Assembly (NCBI RefSeq): GCF_023554105.1
Contig: NZ_JAMJWE010000024.1
Location: forward strand, 1-48,546
DNA from: Brucella sp. 21LCYQ03
GTDB taxonomy: Bacteria > Pseudomonadota > Alphaproteobacteria > Rhizobiales > Rhizobiaceae
Direction: 5' to 3'
DNA: 48,546 nt
The notes beneath the pieces were generated by a model, which did not search any database, was not told the origin of the DNA, and was given only the letters and a program-made list of their open reading frames with translations. Positions within the stretch are counted from its first letter, which is position 1; each line of letters opens with the position of its first letter. This document shows positions 42,991 through 48,546 of this stretch, piece after piece. The translations under genes and the position numbers were made by a program.

Positions 42991-43089
42991 TTAATTTGGC
43001 ATGTTAGCCGCAGCTTGTTTGAGTGCGCTTGCCATTGTTTCGCAGAGCTTCGTTTTTTCGATACCATATGTGTTGAGTTTCGCCAGACT
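42991..43089 (-). pseudogene. C-terminal remnant of an unidentified gene
   Basis: A minus-strand frame with no start encodes SLAKLNTYGIEKTKLCETMA and SALKQAAANMPN before a TAA at 42993-42991. Composition is protein-like, an in-frame TAA (43092-43090) cuts it off upstream, and a terminator hairpin lies six bases after the stop. It looks like the tail of a deleted gene. Confidence 0.4.
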
Positions 43090-43207
43090 TTAAGCCAGAT
43101 TTCTATTTAGGGCTGAACCACACAAAGATGGAGATCGACAAAGAGTTCAACAGAATACCTGCGCTAGATGTGATCAATATCAAACACAAAACCGGGTCAA
43201 ATTCAGG

Positions 43208-43378
43208 CTAGATTCCACAGCCTCTGATGGCAGCGAGCTCAACTTTTGCGTTGAAAGCTGGGCTATGGTTTCGGCGTGGTCGTCTCACGATGATATCTCC
43301 TGATCCCGGCATCTAAGCCGAACTCAGTTAGAAATTCCACTTATCCCAGCTGTGCAGATTTCCGGAGCCACCTCTAAA
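43208..43378 (-). mobile_element. IS3-family left-end remnant with 26 codons of OrfA
   Basis: From GTG 43288 the minus strand encodes MRRPRRNHSPAFNAKVELAA and IRG, the N-terminus of an IS3-family OrfA (relatives read RPRRNHSPAFKAKVALAA). The homology stops after codon 23, and a TAG follows at 43210-43208. Upstream of it, sequence to about 43378 (GGTGGCTCCGGAAATCTGC) looks like the end of such an element. The rest has been deleted. Confidence 0.7.
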
Positions 43379-43526
43379 CTGACTTACATAAAATATACAA
43401 AAGCTAACTAACAACAATTCCAAACTTTTTAAGCTCGTAAACATGTAAATTAAGAAACAATTGGATCCTTAATATGGCCTTTCAAAACAGCTGACTTTTT
43501 TTGATCGACCCACATCGGATTATGGA

Positions 43527-43551
43527 GGAACCTAAGCCAATCGCCCGCGTT
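43527..43551 (+). promoter_or_regulatory. Sigma-EcfG type promoter for the DUF892 gene
   Basis: GGAAC at 43527-43531 and CGTT at 43548-43551 are separated by 16 bases, an exact match to the general-stress consensus GGAAC-N16/17-CGTT of alphaproteobacteria. The start codon lies 41 bases downstream, leaving room for a leader of about 34 bases. Confidence 0.8.
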
Positions 43552-43591
43552 TTGCTCAGCCTAGTCAGTGGCAACACCAGGGAGAGATGAA

Positions 43592-44269
43592 ATGGCTACA
43601 ACTGAAAAATCTTCAACGAATAACAAATCTCAGAAAAAGGCCGTTGCAAAGACAGCGCGTGCGTCAGGAGCCAAGACCGCGAGCGCAAACGCTGAAACGA
43701 AGAAAAAGCGAGCCCATGCCGTAGCGACAAAAACAGCGGCTCAGAAAGCAAAGCGTTCATCGAATAAAGATGAAAAGAGCCTTTCCGATCTGTTTGAACA
43801 CGCACTCGGTGATATCTATTACGCAGAGAAGAAAATCTACAAATCTTTGCCAAAGATGATCAAAGCCGCCGATCATCCCGAACTAGTTGATGCGTTGACT
43901 TCTCATCGTGAAGAAACTGCCACACACATCGAAAAACTTGAAACCATTTTTGAACTTCTAGGCAAGCGAGCCAAAGCAGAAAAATGTGATGCAATTGATG
44001 GAATCCTTGAAGAAAGTGAAGGCCTTCTCGAAGATTTTGGCTCCAGTGTTGCAGTTGACGCAGCCATTATTTTTAGCTGTCAGGCTGTAGAACATTATGA
44101 AATCACCCGCTATGGCTCGATGAGTTCATTCGCTGAAGCTCTTGGTTTAGATGAAATCAAAACGCACATCGATGACATCTTATCTCAGGAGAAGGCTGCA
44201 GATAAGGCCTTGACGGAACTTGCTACGGAATCCGTGAACGCAGCAGCCACAGAATATGACGACGAATAA
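43592..44269 (+). CDS. YciE/YciF-type DUF892 ferritin-like protein with a lysine-alanine-rich tail
   Basis: 225 residues from ATG 43592 (GGGAG and GAGATGAA upstream; an earlier GTG at 43568 is less likely). Residues about 1-65 are rich in Lys, Ala, Ser and Thr (KSQKKAVAKTARASGAKTAS, KKKRAHAVATKTAAQKAKRS), a histone H1-like basic, presumably disordered tail. Residues about 66-215 form the DUF892 four-helix bundle: LSDLFEHALGDIYYAEKKIY, HREETATHIEKLETIFELLG, DAAIIFSCQAVEHYEITRYG and EIKTHIDDILSQEKAADKAL. Conserved Glu and His residues fit a di-metal site. Such proteins accumulate in general stress. A perfect EcfG-type promoter and a terminator frame the gene. Confidence 0.9.
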   Translation: MATTEKSSTNNKSQKKAVAKTARASGAKTASANAETKKKRAHAVATKTAAQKAKRSSNKDEKSLSDLFEHALGDIYYAEKKIYKSLPKMIKAADHPELVDALTSHREETATHIEKLETIFELLGKRAKAEKCDAIDGILEESEGLLEDFGSSVAVDAAIIFSCQAVEHYEITRYGSMSSFAEALGLDEIKTHIDDILSQEKAADKALTELATESVNAAATEYDDE

Positions 44270-44285
44270 TATTTGATTACAAAAA

Positions 44286-44316
44286 ACTGGTCGGAGATTA
44301 TTCGACCAGTATTTTC
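44286..44316 (+). terminator. Terminator of the DUF892 gene
   Basis: ACTGGTCG pairs with CGACCAGT around a nine-base loop, followed by ATTTTCG. It lies 17 bases after the stop. Confidence 0.8.
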
Positions 44317-44351
44317 GTATATTAATCGAATTTTTGATATATGTTAAAAGA

Positions 44352-46085
44352 CTACCCAATCTTTATCTGAATATGATTTTTTTTGCTTGCCGTGTATGCT
44401 GCTGCTTCGAAATTATCATTAAGCTTCGAAGCTCGGTAAGCCATACGCCCACCTCTGGTTCGACCAGCATCATCGATTATGGATTCCGCAACGATTTGAC
44501 CTAGGTCAGCGGCGCTCGTAAGACCCTGCACGAATGGCTTTTTATGAAGCAGGTAAGAGACTGCAGGTAGGTATAACCCACGAATAGGTTTTATTCCTGC
44601 TATAAGTGGGCGGTACTGATTATCAACATCGATGCCACCTGTACGCCTCTGATTTCCTTTAGATGTCTTTGTGCGAGCAGAAGTTACGAGACCTCTTTTT
44701 TTAAGATATGCGAACGGTATATTTTCTGCGGACAATGTCTTTTGACCAGTTGCATCGATGAACGTGTTGAACGCTAATTCTTTGCCACTAAATTTTACAA
44801 CCGTTTTTCGCTTATTATTAGCAGTCACAATTTCTGACTGATCACCAAGAGCAACGATCCGCAATCTCTTTGCTTCATGCAGTGCCAACAGGCGTTCTAT
44901 CGAGATGTGGGGCACAGTTGCGTAATCGTCAGCGAAAATACTTTTAAATGATTGGTTGAATCTGGCGTAGTCCTCGGTAGTAAAATGAGCTACTGCCATC
45001 TCAATTATTTCATGTGTAATCAGAACTGCGTAACGCCAAGTTATGCTATGTTTAGCGTCATAATTTCGCTTAGCTTCATCCAGGTTGAATTTCGCCCACA
45101 CGAATGGGTCTGTCTTATCCCTTACGCCATAATATGCTGTCGCGAATGTATCGATTGTGAGTTCATCCAAACGTATTAGCTGCGCATATTCAGGATCAGC
45201 AATTGCCAGTTCTTGTCGGAACAAATCGAACACATCATCGAGCAAACGACTGCTGCCAAGTGAGATCCGATCGGTTACCGCCTGCTTAGTACAGATTAAT
45301 GGATCTTCATAAGGAATTGGAAAGTAAAAATCCGCTTCTGGCAACAGACCCTTTCGAGACATCATTGTAACTTCAAACTCAGCATGGTCGTCGCCGATTT
45401 CATACCGAAGTTGGCCGTCAGGCATCCTGTTAAATTTTCCAAACTTTGTTGCAAGCGTCATCGCCGCGTCGATTGCGCTTAATGATGTGCCTAATATGCC
45501 AATCTTTTCGCTAGAAATTGATTGTAGCGCAGTCGCAGGCCATGGACTGTCGAAATAGCCAGGCGAGGATTCTTGCACCGTTGGAAAGCTGTGACCAGTG
45601 GCTGCCATGACATAATCGAAAAAATCAAACTGAGGAAGATCACCGAATTTTATTAGGAATCCGCTTCTCTTTGGAACGATGTCTAAAACACTACAGGATT
45701 CTCGAACACGTATGTTGTGCCCTGATAGCATCCCATCTGAAATGATTGTTTCAAACTGCTGACGTAAATAGTCACCGACAACAACCCGTGGGTAAAAGGC
45801 GCGGTCAGAAATCGCACACCGTTCCAATTCAAGTTCCTTGAGATATTCATCAGGCTGGTTTTTAAGCCATGAAGCAAGCGTTTGGGGAAGATGAGGGATT
45901 TCGATGCTCGGTATATTGGACATCATTGCATCGTCGTTGATGCCACGCTGATACGGAGTTCCCTTACCAGCTACGTCCGAGGCTTCGAAAATTGTAACGT
46001 CAAATCGCTTATGGGAAGTAATAAGTTTTTGCAGAGCAAATATACAAGTTGGACCAGATCCAATTACAGCTACCCGTTTACGCAT
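44352..46085 (-). CDS. FAD-NAD(P)-binding protein (NAD_binding_9 type)
   Basis: 577 residues from ATG 46085, which has GGAG nine bases upstream and starts directly with a dinucleotide-binding fold: RKRVAVIGSGPTCIFALQKL. Further landmarks are VTIFEASDVAGKGTPYQRGI near 35, IPHLPQTLASWLKNQPDEYL near 70, YVMAATGHSFP near 165, a second nucleotide fold IGILGTSLSAIDAAMTLATK near 200 and FIDATGQKTLSAENIPFAYL near 455. This is the FAD/NAD(P)-binding family (NAD_binding_9), seen in stress and secondary-metabolism loci; the substrate is unknown. An EcfG-type promoter ends 41 bases upstream of the start codon, so it is probably induced in the general stress response. Confidence 0.85.
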   Translation of the reverse strand: MRKRVAVIGSGPTCIFALQKLITSHKRFDVTIFEASDVAGKGTPYQRGINDDAMMSNIPSIEIPHLPQTLASWLKNQPDEYLKELELERCAISDRAFYPRVVVGDYLRQQFETIISDGMLSGHNIRVRESCSVLDIVPKRSGFLIKFGDLPQFDFFDYVMAATGHSFPTVQESSPGYFDSPWPATALQSISSEKIGILGTSLSAIDAAMTLATKFGKFNRMPDGQLRYEIGDDHAEFEVTMMSRKGLLPEADFYFPIPYEDPLICTKQAVTDRISLGSSRLLDDVFDLFRQELAIADPEYAQLIRLDELTIDTFATAYYGVRDKTDPFVWAKFNLDEAKRNYDAKHSITWRYAVLITHEIIEMAVAHFTTEDYARFNQSFKSIFADDYATVPHISIERLLALHEAKRLRIVALGDQSEIVTANNKRKTVVKFSGKELAFNTFIDATGQKTLSAENIPFAYLKKRGLVTSARTKTSKGNQRRTGGIDVDNQYRPLIAGIKPIRGLYLPAVSYLLHKKPFVQGLTSAADLGQIVAESIIDDAGRTRGGRMAYRASKLNDNFEAAAYTASKKNHIQIKIG

Positions 46086-46125
46086 CTCGAGCTCCAGGAG
46101 CGCCAAATGCGCTTCGCACCTAATA

Positions 46126-46150
46126 AACGGATTGGCTCAACGGCTGTTCC
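46126..46150 (-). promoter_or_regulatory. Sigma-EcfG type promoter for the FAD-NAD(P)-binding gene
   Basis: On the minus strand GGAAC (46150-46146) and CGTT (46129-46126) are separated by 16 bases, an exact match to the EcfG consensus. Distance and direction suit the gene starting at 46085. Confidence 0.8.
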
Positions 46151-46741
46151 ATCTCAAAGCCAACGATCCAAAAGAATTATTTCCGTTGAGCAGCTACTCG
46201 AATTCACAAGTCTTGATGCAGAACAAAGACGGAGGATAAATTAGAGGAGGCGTAGGAAGGAATAAAGAAAGGGCTGGCGGCTTCCAACCCTTAGACTTTT
46301 CGATTTCGAACGGCTAATGGCTGGTCTTCAAGGTCGATGATTATCACTTTAAGAAGCTGTATATGGTACACATACGGAACAAGAACTCATCATCACTCAT
46401 GTGAGGAAAACCACCACTTTTCGGCGTCTCATTCTACTCCAGCTTTGCCTTCGACTCTTACAGGAACATCGTAATATCCTATATGGTAGTCATAATTGAA
46501 ATATTGGACTTCATAAGCATTTTATATCAAAGCATGATCAGCAGGATGATACGGATGGATTTTGACGATCTAATCCAGTTTTAAAGAAATCTCTTAATCA
46601 ACCTGAAGATGGCAGATTTTCTTGGAGAAGCTACTCCAAGTGCACCAATTCGGCTCATTGAGAATATTCCTAACTGACAATCAATACCTAGGTCCCAGAC
46701 GTGGCACGTGGCCCATATCCTTTTTTGTGGAATGAAACTCG
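46151..46741. other. Gene-free stretch between the FAD-NAD(P) gene and the HWE kinase gene
   Basis: About 590 bases without a supportable frame. AAGGGCTGG and CCAACCCTT at 46269-46292 form an imperfect hairpin with one mismatch but no convincing T tract. No RNA gene is recognised. Confidence 0.4.
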
Positions 46742-47818
46742 TTACGCAGCTGGCTTACTAACTGAGAGTTTATACACTAACCCCTCGGGTTTGAAATCCA
46801 GAAGACTTTCGCCGCCGAAGTAGCTCGCTGCCACCCGCTTGATTAAGAGGGAACCAAAGCTTTGCCGCGTCGGAATTGTCACCGCGGGCCCGCCACTCTC
46901 TACCCATTGAAACTCGAACTGCCCACCGGTCAGATACCAACTGATAACCACTTTACCCGACTGATTAGACAGTGCACCATATTTAACAGCATTTGTTGCG
47001 AGTTCGTGGATCGAAAGCGAAAGGCCCAGAGCTTGTTGTGGATTGAGGCTGTAACGTTCTCCCACAATTTCAACGCGCGCATCTGGACTTTGATGGGCAC
47101 CAAGAGCTGCTTTTACAATTTCGCCAACATCTGCTTCGGTAAACTCGGTCGAAGTCAGGATATCCTGCGCACTCGCAAGCGCTTGAAGGCGGCTATTTAT
47201 GATTTCCTTTGCTGTCTCGACCGTTTCCGACAGGCGCAAAGTCTGCGCAACAATCGCCTGAACGACTGCAAACGTATTTTTCATTCGATGCGCCAACTCG
47301 AAATTGAGCAACCGCAGTGTTTCTTCCGACGATTTACGAACCGTGATGTCCGAGGCAGAGCCCATCCAACTGTCAATTTCGCCGTTATGGTCGAAGAGCG
47401 GCACAGCCCGCGATAACGCCCAACCACGTGATCCATCAACCTTCTTCACCATATGCTCGATGTTATAGATGTCCTTGGCGGCAATGGCTCGACTGATTTC
47501 GTCCCGCACAAGCTGCTGGTGCTCGTCCGGTATATACGCTTCAATCCATTCTTTATTGGACTGCGTATTATCGCGGATGAACCCGCCACCTTGTAGCTGA
47601 TCCAGTTCGGACCAGTCAGCATTGACTTTATAACGCACCTCCGATGACGAACGGACAAGTGCATCGAGTTGAGCTGTCAGTTTCAGGAGGCACTGACGCT
47701 CCACATCGCGTACCGATTTTAACGTTTCCAATTCAGCTTGTAAGGCGGAATTCCGCGCCCGCAGGAACTCAATATCTGCCTCACGGGTGGAAAATCCTGG
47801 CGTCTCATCCATGGTCAC
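46742..47818 (-). CDS. PAS-HWE sensor histidine kinase
   Basis: 358 residues. Residues about 12-50 form a coiled coil (READIEFLRARNSALQAELE), followed by a PAS fold about 62-163 with KVDGSRGWALSRAVPLFDHN and SWMGSASDITVRKSSEETL, a typical PAS/PAC end. The acceptor is His177 in FELAHRMKNTFAVVQAIVAQ, the classical HWE sequence. The ATPase region has SIHELATNAVKYGALSNQSG and FEFQWVESGGP, the W-x-E signature, and ends FKPEGLVYKLSVSKP. No membrane segment is present. A fragment of a similar kinase lies just upstream. It probably feeds a PhyR-type or single-domain receiver; inference. Confidence 0.93.
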   Translation of the reverse strand: MTMDETPGFSTREADIEFLRARNSALQAELETLKSVRDVERQCLLKLTAQLDALVRSSSEVRYKVNADWSELDQLQGGGFIRDNTQSNKEWIEAYIPDEHQQLVRDEISRAIAAKDIYNIEHMVKKVDGSRGWALSRAVPLFDHNGEIDSWMGSASDITVRKSSEETLRLLNFELAHRMKNTFAVVQAIVAQTLRLSETVETAKEIINSRLQALASAQDILTSTEFTEADVGEIVKAALGAHQSPDARVEIVGERYSLNPQQALGLSLSIHELATNAVKYGALSNQSGKVVISWYLTGGQFEFQWVESGGPAVTIPTRQSFGSLLIKRVAASYFGGESLLDFKPEGLVYKLSVSKPAA

Positions 47819-47839
47819 GAAGTGGTCACTTTCAATAGA

Positions 47840-48001
47840 TTATTTCTCTGTTCTAGTAAATTCAATGATAGCTGTCGAACACATAACATACCCTACAAAT
47901 GTTTGACTTAGAATCGACGCGGAGCTTGCCTGAAATTGAACAGAACCGCTTTCAACCCATTGTAAGATAACTTCTCCAGAGCCTAACTCGCCACATCGGG
48001 C
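47840..48001 (-). pseudogene. Fragment of an HWE kinase ATPase domain
   Basis: A minus-strand frame of 53 codons without a start reads GELGSGEVILQWVESGSVQF, matching the segment GKVVISW...FEFQWVESGGP of the neighbouring kinase, including the W-x-E signature. After it the similarity fades (SASILSQTFVGYVM). No other part of a kinase is present, so this is a degraded paralogue or a partial duplication. Confidence 0.65.
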
Positions 48002-48278
48002 CAATTAGCTAACAAAGTTGCTAAAAGTCAGTATTATCGCGGTGTTCGGGCAAACCTCTGAAAGCCGACAAGTCAATTTGATGCCAGCCGTTAAAGGTCT
48101 GCCGTGATCTCGGTGATGAGGGTCGGGTGTTTGGTACTTCGCTCAAATTTGAACCAGCGTTTCATTTTGCAATACTCTACCTACACCGTTGAATAAAGTT
48201 TGGAAGTAACAGATTTAACTCGTCGATCTGGTACTCATGTAAATAGAAATTTGGTTCGATGACCCCTAAAGGTCAGCC
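48002..48278. other. Short gene-free stretch
   Basis: Only a 24-codon minus-strand frame near 48102-48176 is seen, with no support. Nothing else recognised. Confidence 0.35.
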
Positions 48279-48483
48279 TCAGTTCGTTAAATTTGCTTGA
48301 GTTAGTACGGCCCTGAGTTGTTCCATCATAAACGGCTTTGACACCTGAAACGCATTGGCTAAACCTGAATTTGCTTTGGCATTGTTATTGCCACTTGTGA
48401 AGATGATGCTCACATCGGGCCATTTTTCGTTTACCTTTTGTGCTAGTTCTATTCCTGACATTCCCGGCAGCCCAACATCAGTC
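48279..48483 (-). pseudogene. Single-domain response regulator, 5' end lost to an IS21-type element
   Basis: The C-terminal part of a receiver domain is clear: TDVGLPGMSGIELAQKVNEK with the acceptor Asp, VSIIFTSGNNN and VSKPFMMEQLRAVLTQ with the conserved Lys. The first half, with the acidic pocket and first helices, is replaced by IS sequence from 48484 onward. A frame fused to the IS tip continues to 48530 but is not a natural protein start. The receiver is non-functional as it stands. Confidence 0.85.
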
Positions 48484-48546
48484 TGTTGATTGCCGCTGAG
48501 AACTGACCCAGTTTGGGGTGATATTTCCATTTAGAATTGACCCATG
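48484..48546 (+). mobile_element. IS21-type element end, running off the window
   Basis: The end begins TGTTGATTGCCGCTGAGAA, then shows the repeated motif GAACTGACCCA (48501-48511) and GAATTGACCCA (48534-48544), the multiple terminal repeats of IS21-family elements. The element body would lie beyond 48546. It interrupts a receiver gene. Confidence 0.65.

Noticed and set aside
1..48546. CRISPR array, tRNA, rRNA or prophage genes
   Set aside because: No regularly spaced repeats, no cloverleaf or rRNA sequence and no phage structural genes were seen on reading both strands.

Overview
The window reads as a chromosomal segment of an alphaproteobacterium of the Brucella/Ochrobactrum group (Brucellaceae, Hyphomicrobiales). 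The pointers are a bioBFDAZ operon with the BioZ ketosynthase and BioR-type boxes, an Omp25/Omp31-family porin-like protein, several HWE-type histidine kinases with single-domain receivers, and promoters matching the sigma-EcfG consensus of the alphaproteobacterial general stress response. The species is inference; no rRNA or tRNA gene was seen.

Layout. 1-4.5 kb: a signalling cluster of a truncated hybrid kinase, CheR-like and CheB-like enzymes and a receiver-HWE kinase, joined by ATGA overlaps. 4.9-9.2 kb: an IS-rich zone (IS5/IS427, IS3 fragment, IS21-type end, IS6) around a small membrane protein, an Omp25/31 protein and a Blc lipocalin. 9.3-20.5 kb: a minus-strand sugar catabolic operon (binding protein, ABC ATPase, two permeases, DUF4432 epimerase-like protein, ribokinase-family kinase, DeoC, two-domain ALDH16-like dehydrogenase) with a divergent DeoR-family regulator. 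I read it as import and degradation of 2-deoxyribose: uptake, phosphorylation, cleavage to glyceraldehyde-3-phosphate and acetaldehyde, and oxidation of acetaldehyde. 20.6-22.7 kb: a ParD/ParE pair and two exported proteins. 23.2-28.2 kb: bioB-bioF-bioD-bioA-bioZ, each stop overlapping the next start. 28.3-31.0 kb: a DUF1971 protein, a decayed Crp/Fnr regulator, an exported DJ-1/PfpI protein and a divergent LysR regulator. 31.0-36.6 kb: a Cys-containing exported protein, a TonB-dependent receptor split by an IS630 element, and an SbmA/YddA-like ABC transporter, all on the minus strand. 37.0-41.2 kb: ParD with a ParE broken by one stop codon, a formate/nitrite-family channel, an HWE kinase and a dead DUF1543 gene. 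41.7-48.5 kb: stress and signalling genes (receiver, proline-rich exported protein, YciE/YciF-type DUF892 protein with a basic tail, FAD-NAD(P)-binding protein, HWE kinase), then a kinase fragment and a receiver cut by an IS21-type end.

Two themes stand out. The deoxyribose-type operon is complete and self-consistent. Gene decay is heavy: all four recognisable transposase genes are broken (three by in-frame stops, one truncated), and toxin, regulator, receptor, kinase and enzyme genes are visibly inactivated. Two near-perfect GGAAC-N16-CGTT promoters tie the DUF892 and FAD-NAD(P) genes to the general stress regulon, which fits the HWE kinases nearby, since such kinases commonly feed the PhyR pathway.
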